From NCBI GenBank assembly GCA_011319805.1, contig SJRY01000283.1:395087-459086 (forward strand): a DNA stretch of 64,000 bases, given 5' to 3'. The notes below the pieces were generated by a model, which saw nothing but the letters and a program-made list of their open reading frames with translations, ran no database searches and was not told where the DNA came from. Position 1 is the first letter of the stretch; each line of letters begins with the position of its first letter. Shown in pieces: positions 37,401 through 47,199 of this stretch. A program made the position numbers and the translations under genes. The stretch is from Macrocybe gigantea (lineage: Eukaryota > Basidiomycota > Agaricomycetes > Agaricales > Callistosporiaceae).

Positions 37401-39068
37401 CACTCTCGCACTTAGTCTGCCCGAGTCCTTCTGAGATTCGTCTAGCCTAACAGAGGATGCAGTGCATGTGAGGCAGGCCACGTTTCTGAAACTCAATGAC
37501 AAAGAGATAGGCTATGACCTTGCCAAAGACACCTTTCTTGATGTCCTCGATCAGCTCATCCTTTTTGCGATAAAAGACTCGGATGACCAAATCTGGACGA
37601 TCAGCTGCTGTCTGGCCAGGCAAAAGCTCGACAGTAATTTCTGTCCAGTTTGGATTGGCAGTCATAGTGATGAAGAGATCTCCACCATGACAGAAACAAT
37701 TGATGGCCAAAGCATCTTGAAGAAGCTGCTGCATGTTTCTGGTGCTTCCTGCAAAGGTAGCAGGCAGAATGATCCTGCGGCCCAATTCCTCTGTGCTGGC
37801 ATCCACATTGGCAGCCACTGCATCAGCCAATCCAGCATAAATGTCTCCTCGGATTGTGTTCTGGTTGTGCCAAACCCAACGCAGATGACTCTGCTCTGCA
37901 GTAGCCCAGACATCACAGACAAACTCTTGAAAGAGCTTTTGAGAAAGAAAAAGATGCTGAGAATCAATGGCAGGAGAACGGGGATGGAGGCGGTAGCGAT
38001 AAAACTGGACATTAGAAACATATCTGCGCTGTATTGTGGTGGTATTGCCATTGACCTCAGCCTCCTCCTCTGGGGCTTCATCTGGAGCATCTGGCAGTTG
38101 TGCATTGGCATTGACATGCTGCAAAATGTTGGCTCAGTTGTAAAGAATTTTGGGATGCCAACTGAGCTGTCCAGTAGGAAAGAGCAAGACAAATCGGAGA
38201 GCTGGATAGAATGGATGGATGTCTGAAATGCGCTGGAGAGGTTCACCAAATCGGCGATACAGGATAATGTCCCAAGCACTCTCAAGTTGATCACCATCAC
38301 CTGGCAGAATGACAGCAATTTCATTGGTAGTGGGCATATTATAGCGACAGTGATCAGTAGTGTCCTCCAATCGCAATACAATTCTGCACTGGTGATCTTC
38401 TGGCATATTCCTAGTTTGCTCATATGCCTGCCGATACAACTGAACCCCTGGATGACAACAATAAAGCATGTCTTGCACAGTGTGAAGAGTCGTGGGATCA
38501 AGATGGGTATTCCACTGGTTTGCAATACGGAAATTGTGAGCATCGTCAGGATCATAAATGTAGAGCTGGGCATAGACAGGTGGCTCTCCAGGAGGAGGAA
38601 GAAGAGACCCAGCTCTGTGAGAGAGCTCTCCATGAAGTCTGAACACATAAGGAGCATTTCCATTGGCCTGAAGAGAAGCATCAACTCTGCGCCCAATTGA
38701 TACCATTGCAAATGCATTGTTGTAGTTGCGAATGTGTTTACGGAAATTGTTTGCAATGGGATTTTGCTCAGAGAGCAAAGTCAAGAGTTCGGAGGTGGGC
38801 GATCCAGAGCAGGAAGCACAATTTTGCCTTGATAGCAACACATGCCAAACTTGGGGTTACGAATTGAAGACTTGACTAAACGCTCAGAGATCCAATGCAG
38901 TGCATGACAGAAAGAACATTCAATGTTCATTCTACCCATGTCATGTTGAGGCCAATTAGGATCAAATGGGCAACGTGCCAGGGGTAGGTTGGTGACAATA
39001 GGCAGTGGTGGCAGAGGAGAAGGAGGAGAAGGTGGTGGTGGTGAAGGAGAAGGCAATGGAGAAGGCAA
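34410..39068 (-). pseudogene. Helitron RepHel transposase (copy A), broken
   Basis: Rep/helicase fusion driving rolling-circle transposition. Reading on the minus strand: a proline-rich N-terminus, a CxxC zinc-finger-like segment (ECSFCHALHW), the Helitron-like N-terminal domain, the HUH motif GLPHMHC, the two-tyrosine motif (KYIYKYVYKG), and a PIF1-type helicase with GPGGTGKT (Walker A) and IIWDEAP (Walker B). Its last motif, INKSQGQSV, lies near the C-terminus. Breaks: the 322-bp solo LTR at 37131-37452 between Rep motifs, a TGG-to-TGA stop at 36625-36627, and an 11-bp net deletion near 35008-35010 in the helicase, seen by comparison with copy B. Further upstream exons continue to about 39550, and beyond the gypsy insert to about 46470. 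Confidence 0.9.
37131..37452 (-). mobile_element. Solo LTR of the Ty3/gypsy family, 322 bp
   Basis: Same family as the LTRs at 39574 and 45767, with some divergence. It runs in the orientation TGTTACAGACGCC...GCCTAACA on the plus strand, opposite to the plus-strand reading of the two full-element LTRs. The 5-bp duplication gagga is at 37126-37130 and 37453-37457. Copy B (at about 49922-49940) keeps the empty site agaaagaggatgcagtgc, which proves the insertion. Confidence 0.93.
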
Positions 39069-39110
39069 TGGCAGTGGTAAAGGAGCAAGTGGTTGAATAG
39101 GTGGTAAAGG

Positions 39111-39514
39111 CTAAAGGCAAATTGTTATTTATTGAAATCAATTTAGCTTATTAGACAAAATGACATACAGGAGCAGGCAAAGATAATTCAGCATGAGAGG
39201 CAATAGGAGGAGGCATAGGAGGCAATGGCAGTGGTAAAGGAGCAGGCAGTTGAACAGGTCGCAAAGGCTAAAGATAAACAATATTCATTGAAATTAATCC
39301 AGCTTATAAGAAAAAATGACATACAGGAGCAGGCAAAGGAGGCAAATTTGCATATCGAGCAGCCAATTCAGCATAGAAAAGAGCAGCAGCAGCAGCAGGA
39401 GCAATAGGAGGAAGCATAGGAGGCAAAGGAGCAGGTGGTTGAACAGGCAATAAAGGCTAAAAGTAAATCATTATTTATTGTAATCAATTTAGCTTATTAG
39501 AAAAAATAACTTAC
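39111..39514 (-). repeat. Tandem exon-intron cassettes in the Helitron N-terminal region (copy A)
   Basis: Three near-identical introns of 57-58 nt lie on the minus strand at 39168-39111, 39324-39268 and 39514-39457. They begin gtatgt or gtaagt, contain a ctaat branch-point-like motif and end tttag or similar. Between them are short proline-rich exons that differ little. Matching pairs occur in copy B (51648-51591, 51784-51729), copy D (57805-57748, 57962-57905) and copy E (63478-63421, 63632-63575). Confidence 0.7.
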
Positions 39515-39573
39515 AGGAGCAACAGAGGAGCGCATGGAAGGCAATGCAGCCAAAGCTTGCTGTAAATGAACAG

Positions 39574-39893
39574 TGTTAGGCTAGACGAATCTTAAAGGAC
39601 TCGGGCAGACTAAGTGCGAGAGTGGTTTAAGACGATGGCAAATGGAATATTAAGCCTAGCGCTACTGGTACATCTGGGAGTCCTTATATACGTTACAGTA
39701 CTCGAGCACGGACCATGGACTGCGCAAATGCTGTGGACTGCGGATGAGTAAGACTAAGGAAGAGATGACTCGGAGTGACTAGGAAAGTGGAATGACTCGA
39801 TGGCTGCGCGCTGCGCAGTGTGATGGGGAGGATAAGGGATGGGGGAGAGATAAGATAAGAAATTGAATAGTCCTTTGGGCGGCGTCTATAACA
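39574..39893 (-). repeat. 3' LTR of the gypsy element
   Basis: Begins tgttaggctagacg and ends gtctataaca on the plus strand. Almost identical to 45767-46085. Confidence 0.95.
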
Positions 39894-39907
39894 TCACCCT
39901 CTCTTTA
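39894..39907 (-). promoter_or_regulatory. Polypurine tract of the gypsy element
   Basis: On the minus strand the bases directly before the 3' LTR are aaagagagggtga, a typical primer for plus-strand synthesis. Confidence 0.7.
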
Positions 39908-39931
39908 GATTCGCGTCCTCGCGAAAAGACC

Positions 39932-40339
39932 CTAGTCCAGCTGTCCCCACCCATTATTGGTCTCCCAGGCAGTTGTGGCACGTGGGGCCCACATATGAAT
40001 GAGTTCTTCATTATAGGAGCGGATGTGGTGGAGCGTGGTGGCAAGGAGTTTAAGTCGTCGGTTCTCTGTGCGAAGCATCTCCATTGCTTCGCGAAGCGCG
40101 ATGCATTCAGCTGCTGTGGGACCGGTCCCATCAGGGGTTCGCCCAGTCCAAAGGTGTGTGCGGACGGTCATAACGTAGCGCAGATATGCGCCGAGTGTGA
40201 TGGCGAGGGGATCCATGTAGTCGCTAGCGTTGAGAATCCTTGCCAGATTCTCGAGGTCGCTTGGGCGGTTGGGGGTAGGTGCGCGGCTGTCCTCACTGCT
40301 GTCGATGCTGATGGGGGCGTTGGTGGTCATGATGTGCAA
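39932..40339 (-). CDS. Extra ORF between the chromodomain and the 3' LTR of the gypsy element
   Basis: A 135-codon open frame starting MHIMTTNAPISIDSS. It has an acidic/Ser-rich N-terminus and a helical middle (RTENRRLKLLATTLHHIRS), and ends TNNGWGQLD just before the polypurine tract. It overlaps the end of the pol reading frame. I recognise no domain. It resembles neither an envelope (no signal peptide or membrane segment) nor a known fungal third ORF. It could also be a captured host fragment. Confidence 0.45.
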   Translation of the reverse strand: MHIMTTNAPISIDSSEDSRAPTPNRPSDLENLARILNASDYMDPLAITLGAYLRYVMTVRTHLWTGRTPDGTGPTAAECIALREAMEMLRTENRRLKLLATTLHHIRSYNEELIHMWAPRATTAWETNNGWGQLD

Positions 40340-43300
40340 TTTTTGGTCTTCTTTCCTCTTGTCATGGTCCTTTTATCCTGGTTCGTAGTCTTTTTTAGGA
40401 AACGGTCCAGAGCTTGCTGCGCATTCCCAGTTCCTTCTCTTTGATCCATGTGTTTTCCTCGTGCCCGTACCCTTTCCATTTGACCAGGAATAGAGTTCCT
40501 CTCCCTTGTTTCTTCCTTTTTAGGATTTCTTCTACCTCGTACTCTTCTTCATCATTTATAATTTCAGGCGGTGGCGGCGATGGTCGCTCTTGTATTTGAA
40601 ACGGGGTCCTTTGTAGGGTGTGAGTAGTGTTTCATTGAACACGGGGTGTATCAGCTGCCATGATGCTGGGAGTTCTAGGCAATATGCTGAGGCGCCTTTC
40701 TTTTCGATCACCTTGAACGGTCCGTATCGGAGTGCCGATAACTTTTTTGATGGTCGATTGACTGTGATATTGGTGGCTTCGAGCCATACTCCATCTCCTT
40801 TCTTGTATTCACGGGCCGGTTTTCGTCTCGCATCGTAATTGTCTTTGGCCCGTGTTTGCACATACTGCAGCGCAGCATTTGCTTCTTTCCGCATTTGGTT
40901 CATTTTTTCAATGAAGTTCTTTGCTGCGGGATTGTTCCCTTCTGCTGTCTGTGGTTCTCCCTTCCAGGGATGCATTCCATAGTTGAGGTAGAATGGCGTT
41001 TCCTTTGTTCCCTGGTGTGTTTTATCATTGTATTGATACTCTGCGATTGCTATCCATTCCGCCCAATCGTCCTGTAGGTTGTTCGTGAAGCTTCTGAGGA
41101 AAGCTTCCGTCTCCTGATGGGATCGTTCCGCCTGTCCATCTGTCTGTGGATGATAGGCTGTTGATAGGTTTTGCTTTGTTCCAAGCAGTTTTAGAAGTGC
41201 TGTCATGAATCGTGCTGCAAATTGGGGTCCTCAGTCGCTGATGATCTTTCGTGGAATTCTATGAAGTCGCCACACATTGTCTCGGTATAGTCGTGCGAGG
41301 CCTTCTGCTGTGAGTTCAGTGTTTGTAGGAATCAGGTGGATCATCTTGGTCAGGCGGTCTGTGACTGCGGCGATGGCATTAAAGCCGTTCGAGTTGGTAG
41401 CGGTCCTATGAGATCTACTCCAATATCTTCCCATGGCTGTTGCGGAATCTCATGTGGGTGTAGTGGCGCATGTTTCTTTTGTCGAATGATTTTGTTTCTT
41501 TGACATGTTTCACATCCATTAACATATTTTTTGATGTCTGTTAGCATTGATGGCCACCAGTAGGTGCAGTTTATGAGTTCGTGCATACGATATTGTCCTG
41601 GATGCCCTCCAATGGGAGTGTCGTGGTGTTCAAACATGATGTCTTCCTTTAGTTTGTTGTCTGGAGGGATGTAGATTTTCCCTCCTGTGTATACGATGTG
41701 GTCTTCCTCTGTGAACCAGTGCGGTTTTTCCTTCAGTCCTGTTGTTACAATCGTTTCTCTTCGTGCGCATTGTCGAATTTGTTCTATTCTTGGGGATTCG
41801 ATCATCGTGATCCCCCTTGTCCGTATTGTTTCGTTATTTTCGGCTTCTCCTTTTTGCAGGTGTTCGTCCTCGAACATCATAAATTCGAAGTCTCGTTCAT
41901 TATTCTCTTCCAGATGTCGGATGAATGCGGCTTCTTTGATCATTTGTATGTCATCCTTTTCTGCTAGGTTTTCTTCGTAACCTGCCATTCGTGATAAGAC
42001 GTCTGCTTTTCCGTTCGCTTTTCCTGGTACGTGTCGTAGTTCATAGTCGTATTCTTGTAATTTCAGGTACCAGCCAATCTGTCTCGAATTGAGTCGCTGC
42101 GGCTTCCGGAAGTATGATAGGTTTTTGTGGTCTGTCAATATTTCGAACTTCTCTCGAGCTTCGAGGAGGTATTGTCTCCATGTCTTTAGTGCGACCATTA
42201 TCGCAAGAAGTTCCTTGTCATAGATTTCGTAGTTTTGTTCCGCTGGGGTCATGCATCTCGAAATGAATGCGATCGGATGCCATAGTCCTTTCTGCTGTTG
42301 TGATAGTACCGCTCCAATGGCATATCCTGAGGCGTCCGTTTCGACTCGGAATTTTCCTTCTGTCTGTGGTAATGCTAGAATGGGTGCTGAGGTTATATGT
42401 CGGATCAGCTCTTTGAAAGCACTTTGTTGCTTGTCTGTCCACTGGAATGTTTTGTTCCCCGTCAACTCCGTCAGGGGTTTAGCAACCTTTGCATATCCCT
42501 TGATGAATCGTCGGTAAAAGTTCGTGAATCCCAAGAACTTTTGTAGTTCTTTTTCGTCTTTGGGGTTGGCCAGGATTGTACGGCTGTGATCTTTTCTGGT
42601 TCCATTTCTACCTTCCCTTCTCCTACGATGTATCCTAGTACTGGGACCTTCGACGATTCCCAGACGCATTTCGGTCCTTTGATGAATAGGTCGTTCTTGT
42701 TCAGTATTTCCATGACTTCTATGGTGTTCTTTTGAAGTTCCTCTCGTGTTCGTCCGATGATTATGATGTCGTCCATATAGATTATGCACACTCTTCTTCG
42801 TATTTGGTCTTGGAAGAGGCTCGCCATCATTCGGCTAAAACTGGTGCGTTGCACTGAAAGTGCCTGGTGCGTTGCACTGCCCAAAATTCATGACTGTCGG
42901 TTCGAAGAGTCCTCTTGCTGTTAGGAAGGCTGCCTTCCATTCATCCCCTTTCCAGATGCGCACGTTATTGTATCCCCAGATGATATCGATCTTGCTAAAG
43001 TACTTTGCTCCTTGTAGTACATCAAGGAGCTCGTTGATGCGTGGTAGTGGGAACTTGTCTTTGACCATATATTTGTTTATCTCCCGGTAGTCTTGGATGA
43101 GTCGTTTGCTTCCATCCTTCTTGTTGCGAAAGAAGCAGGGTGCTGCGTAAGGTGATTTCGATGGGCGTATTTTTTCTGTTCGTAATCCTTCTTCGATGAA
43201 GGCATCTAGTTCCTCTAGTTCTTTCTGTGTCATCGGATAAACCTTGCTCAGTATCGTTTTGGGTGCATCTTTCATTAAGTTTATTTCATGGTCCCATTCT

Positions 43301-43773
43301 TTGTGGTCTGGTAAGCGATCAAAGTTCTTCTCCTTGAAGAGGTGTTTGAATCTGATCAGATATGGGGGTATCTCGGTTCCTGTCTTGTCGCTGGCTGTGG
43401 TTTTCGCTGATTCGGCCACCTTCTGTATCTTAATCGTCTGGTGGTTTATTTTGCACGTTTTAGGGCATCTGTCGAAGACAACTTCTCCTGTTCTCCATTT
43501 GATTGTTGGGTTGTGGTAGACAAGCCAATCATGTCCTAGTAGCATGTCCGTTTTTCCGATGTCGAGTACGATGGCTTCCATGTGCTCTTTGTGTCCTTTA
43601 ATGTCGATGTGGACCTCCGCTACTCGGTCTGCTGTTTTCTGGCAGTTGGGTGATCCGTCTGCGTTTATGATTTGAATCTTCTTGATTCGTCGTGTCTTCA
43701 GTCCTGTTTTTGCTACTATAGCGGTATTGATGCAGGTCCTGTCTGCTCCGCTATCGACTTCTGGTATTATCAT
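40340..43773 (-). pseudogene. Gypsy pol: protease, RT, RNase H, integrase, chromodomain (broken)
   Basis: Minus-strand order. The aspartic protease has VDSGAD near 43750. The RT has a YMDD box (IIYMDDI) near 42775. RNase H has ETDASGYAIGAVLSQ near 42330. The integrase has its HHCC finger (HHDTPIGGHPG, then CETCQRNK) near 41640-41490, then a core with GVDLIGP, IISD and QAERSHQE. A chromodomain lies at about 40430-40560 (EYEVEEIL, then LVKWKGYG and TW). Breaks: a 19-bp duplicative insertion in the RT near 42841-42863, a stop TGA at 41231-41233 replacing the Arg after the second catalytic Asp (CGA to TGA), and single-base shifts near 41400, 40590 and 40425. A chromodomain suggests targeting to histone marks; the element is no longer autonomous as read. 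Confidence 0.9.
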
Positions 43774-43983
43774 TGCTGTTCCTTTTCGCGTTCGTATTTC
43801 GCTGGTACTGCGAGTTCTTTTCTTTTAGGTGGTCTATCACCTCGGATGGTTCTTCTTAGTGCTTCAGGTCGCTTTGCGGGAATGGTGTATTTCAGAGTAT
43901 GGGATGATCTACATCCGGTATCGAAGCGAGTCTGTTTCAGCTGTATGGGTCGCAATTTAGCACCTCTTAGTCGGACCCTTCGA

Positions 43984-45612
43984 CAAAACCCTCTTTGTCA
44001 GAGCTTTCTTCATCCTTGTCTTCTTCGTCTTCTCTCTCCTTCTTCTTTCACCTCTGACTCAGGATTTTCCCTTCTTCTTCTTCTTGCAGTTTCGTGCGTA
44101 ATGTCCTTTTAAGCCGCAATTGAAGCATGTGACATTTGCTGCTCCTTTCCGCGGTTCCGGACAGTTTCGTGAAAGATGTCCTGGCTTATTGCAATTGAAG
44201 CAATTGTTGCTTCGTACTTTGTCAACTTCCATGGCTTGTCCTGCTCCTCGGCTTGGGTTCCCAGGTTTGCGCTGGTTGTTTGTGAACTCTCCCCTCATCA
44301 CATTCTATGTTCATCGATGTTTCGCCCGATCGCAACTGTCTTGATGTATTCGTCTCCATCTGTTGGAAGTACAGAGATCGAATGTACGGCTTCTGCTGTC
44401 CTCCGGTTTAAACTCTTCTCGAGTAGGAAGCGAGGTGCTGTTCCTGTCATTCCCGCTTTTCCTGCGAGGTCTACGAATTCATCTAGGAATTCGTCAATGG
44501 GTCGGTTTCCCTGTCTGATGTTGAATAATTTGCTTCCTGCTTGCGACGGTGACATGACATTGCTGAATCGTGTTTCTATTTCGGTACGAAATCGGCCCAT
44601 GTGCTTTGATTAGTCGTGGTGTCATGTCAATTTTCTTTGACGCCCAGTGGGCTCCTGGTCCGTCGGTCATCCTGGATAGTACTGCTCCAATTCTCTGTAC
44701 ATCGGTGAGGTCTCCGTGTGCAGTTATGTAGAGTTTCATCTTCCTCCACCAAATGTCAAAAGCTGTTCAATCTCCTGTGAAGGATTTCGGATCGGCGATA
44801 ATTCCCTTGTATTCTGTCGTCATTGTCTGCGGAGTCTCTTCGTCGTTGTCTTGGTCTTGGTCTTCCTGTATCTGGGCCTGTTGCGCTTGGGTCTGCTGTT
44901 CTTGAATCTGCTTTTGTCTTCGTTCTTCTCTCTGTTCTTTCCAGTAGTCTAGCTCGATTCCTGCGATTCTACAGGCCTGTTCAAAATCGGCCCACTCTGC
45001 GGCGGTTGGTCCATCTGTCTTTGGTAGTCTCTTTCGCTCCCTCCACCGATAGTATTCGTTCCAGTTGCTGTCGCTTACTTTCGCCACGGTGGTGTGATTT
45101 CCTTCTTATGCTGTACTTCGGCGAGTCGGTCTTCTGAAGGGGTTTGGTAGCTTCGTTCCTACGTGCCCCTGACTTTGGTGTCGCTCTCGTTGATTCTGTC
45201 GTACGCTCTGTGCATCGTGTCCTCTCTGTATTAGTATGTCCTCTTCTTGTACCCGGCGATTGTAGTTTTCAATCTGCTGTTGTCTGAAGTTTCAGGCTTG
45301 TGTTCGTTCCTCTCTTGTTTTCTTGCGGATCGGTTCGTCCTCTTCTTCGGCAGGAAGATTCTGGTCTGACCACAGCTCTTCTAGGCTTATCCCGTATTCT
45401 CCTTCTAGTAAGAGTTCTGTAATGAGCTGTGCTGCTCCGTCACTGAAGATCTCAGTGGGTTCGTCTGCGGTGGTGAAGGCAAACTCTCTCAGGAATGCCT
45501 GTTCTTCTTCGTCGCTACTTGGCGTAGGCGTACGTTCCCTCTTTCGTTTGTTTGAATTGCTAGTGTCTCTGCGGTTGGCGTGGACTGTCTCTGCGAATGG
45601 CGTGGACTGCAA
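43984..45612 (-). pseudogene. Gypsy gag (several frames)
   Basis: Minus-strand gag region. It starts MQSTPFAETVHANRRDTSNS at 45612 and continues with a Gln-rich coil (KQIQEQQTQAQQAQIQE) and the capsid-like block YITAHGDLTDVQRIGAVLS. It ends in two CCHC knuckles ([14 protein letters not shown] at about 44190 and [14 protein letters not shown] at about 44110) followed by a Lys-rich end. Frame changes near 45290, 44765, 44610 and 44300 break it into pieces. Some may be sequence errors. Confidence 0.8.
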
Positions 45613-45753
45613 TGTATGATCTACTTCTCTGAGCCAGGTGCTCTCGTCACTCGTGCTAGTGTTCGCTGGGTCGGCGACCGCTTGTTGTCGAATGTTGATC
45701 AGGTCTTTGATAAAGCGTGACGTGGTGTGTATGAGTCTGAGCGAGTCTCGACG

Positions 45754-45764
45754 AGGCTTAATAT
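45754..45764 (-). promoter_or_regulatory. Primer-binding site, complementary to the 5' end of the element's own mRNA
   Basis: The minus strand reads atattaagcct, two bases inside the 5' LTR boundary. It is not complementary to a tRNA CCA end but to aggcttaatat at 45850-45840, which lies 33 nt downstream of the LTR TATA box. This is the layout of Tf1-type self-priming. Confidence 0.75.
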
Positions 45765-45766
45765 CT

Positions 45767-46085
45767 TGTTAGGCTAGACGAATCTTAAAGGACTCGGGCA
45801 GACTAAGTGCGAGAGTGGTTTAAGACGATGGCAAATGGAATATTAAGCCTAGCGCTACTGGTACATCTGGGAGTCCTTATATACGTTACAGTACTCGAGC
45901 ACGGACCACGGACTGCGCAAATGCTGTGGACTGCGGATGAGTAAGACTAAGGAAGAGATGACTCGGAGTGACTAGGAAAGTGGAATGACTCGATGGCTGC
46001 GCGCTGCGCAGTGTGATGGGGAGGATAAGGGATGGGGAGAGATAAGATAAGAAATTGAATAGTCCTTTGGGCGGCGTCTATAACA
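45767..46085 (-). repeat. 5' LTR of the gypsy element
   Basis: Minus-strand orientation. TATA box tatataagg at 45883-45875, predicted transcription start at about 45850. Confidence 0.93.
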
Positions 46086-46470
46086 AACAGGAAGATGCCT
46101 ATAAATGGGAGCAGGAGCAGCTTGAGGAACAGGAGCATGTACAGGAAGAGTTCTGCGAATACGCTGCATAGGTTGAAGTTCAGGCAAAGCATTCAACTGT
46201 GCACGCAGTTCAGCCACAGACAGAGCATTGCGAAGTGGTGGCACAGCAACAGAATTATCAGGAACATAAGCAGGTTCAGCAGGCAGAGGAGGCACAGCAA
46301 AGGGATCATCAGGAACATGAGCAGGTGCAGCAGGCATAGGAGGCACAGGAAGAGGCAGAGGAGTCGCAATCCGATGACGATGAGGACTGTCCAAAGTGCG
46401 GTTATCACGCTCATGCTGGCGGAGTGCACTTCGTGGAGTAACCGGTTGATCCCTGAGGCAATATTATTAT
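46086..46470 (-). CDS. Proline-rich N-terminal exon of Helitron A RepHel
   Basis: Separated from the rest of the gene by the gypsy insertion. The frame includes ATPLPLPVPPMPAAPAHVP and NALSVAELRAQLNALPELQP, both conserved in copies B (51761-52174) and D (57945-58298). It probably follows an intron ending ttgccttag at about 46456 in the same orientation. Confidence 0.55.
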
Positions 46471-46478
46471 AAAAAGAC

Positions 46479-46868
46479 ATGATGAGAAAAAGAACCTTCA
46501 ACATACATCAGGCGTCTCCAAAAAAAACCAAAACCAAGGCAGCTATGAAGCGTTTTCTACGGCAGGGTATATGCAACCCAAATCCACCAACTAAAACAGG
46601 GAAATCGGTGCTAACAGTGGTAGTTGATAGAGGAGCAACTTCCAAAAAGGAAGGGGAGGCAACTGTAGACCCACCAGCCCAATCTCCCTACACACTGTGC
46701 CCAGAGAGAGGTCCGACCCAAAAAAGGGCCAATAGACAACTGGCAAACACTCTTTTTGTTGAAAAAAGAGAAGCCAGGGAGATAGGACTTCACTGGGCTT
46801 CACCTTGGTCTCCTGCAGAGTTGTGGACTGAAGAGCAAAACAACTGGAGAAAAGCTGAAGGAAGGTGA
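46479..46868 (+). CDS. Conserved antisense ORF in Helitron A
   Basis: A 129-codon plus-strand frame. It is basic at the N-terminus (KAAMKRFLRQGICNPNPP) with a C-terminal LHWASPWSPAELWTEEQ. Equivalent frames of near-identical sequence occur in copies B (52286-52675) and D (58413 onward). It lies head-to-head with RepHel. Family unknown; it may be a captured gene fragment or chance, since differences between copies are few and of both silent and replacing types. Confidence 0.35.
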   Translation: MMRKRTFNIHQASPKKTKTKAAMKRFLRQGICNPNPPTKTGKSVLTVVVDRGATSKKEGEATVDPPAQSPYTLCPERGPTQKRANRQLANTLFVEKREAREIGLHWASPWSPAELWTEEQNNWRKAEGR

Positions 46869-47199
46869 TGGGGGGAAAAAGAAGAGGGGGGCCAATTTTT
46901 CGTTGACAGCTGGCATTTCAGGCCCTGAATTGATGGGCTCTCGGGCTCGGACCTGCGGTCCTCACGGGCGCTGCTGACCAATGTTGCCAAAATAGTCATG
47001 GGGCCTCAGGGCTCGGACCTGCGGTCCTCGCAGCACATAGGAGAACTGCTCCACTGCTTAGTCACTATTAGTCAGAATCTTAGTCAGAATTAGTCAGACT
47101 TAGTCTCTCACGGCCGTCCTCCCATTCTTATTGACAAGTATATAACACGTGCCGCTGGCACTTTTATGCCCCCGGCCTTTTGTAACGCATATGAAATAT

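Larger units (their letters stand above)
39574..46085 (-). mobile_element. Chromodomain Ty3/gypsy LTR retrotransposon, complete but mutated, inside Helitron A
   Basis: A 6.5-kb element coded on the minus strand, with LTRs at 39574-39893 and 45767-46085 that differ only by about one substitution and one single-base length change. It is flanked by the 5-bp duplication aacag (39569-39573, 46086-46090). The empty site tgaacaggaagatgcc is matched by copies B and D. Order from the 5' LTR: gag with two CCHC knuckles, protease, reverse transcriptase, RNase H, integrase, chromodomain, an extra ORF, polypurine tract, 3' LTR. Nearly identical LTRs mean a recent insertion. Confidence 0.95.
33211..47134 (-). 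mobile_element. Helitron copy A, containing three nested insertions
   Basis: Autonomous-type Helitron on the minus strand. Its 3' end lies at 33211 (5'-...gtgttatatacttg-3' on the minus strand), preceded by the hairpin gtgccagcggcac. The 5' end (TCAATAAGAATGGGAGG on the minus strand) abuts the 3' end of copy B at 47135. Without the nested 1130-bp and 322-bp LTRs and the 6.5-kb gypsy element it is about 6 kb, the same as copy B. The host base following the 3' end is T, as for normal Helitron targets. Confidence 0.85.

Noticed and set aside
37131..37452. Intron in Helitron A RepHel
   Set aside because: It is a full LTR with TG...CA ends and a gagga duplication, and copy B has the empty site.
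38287..38700. Plus-strand frames inside RepHel regions (also in B, D, E) as genes
   Set aside because: Antisense shadows repeated in every copy, opposite strongly conserved transposase motifs.
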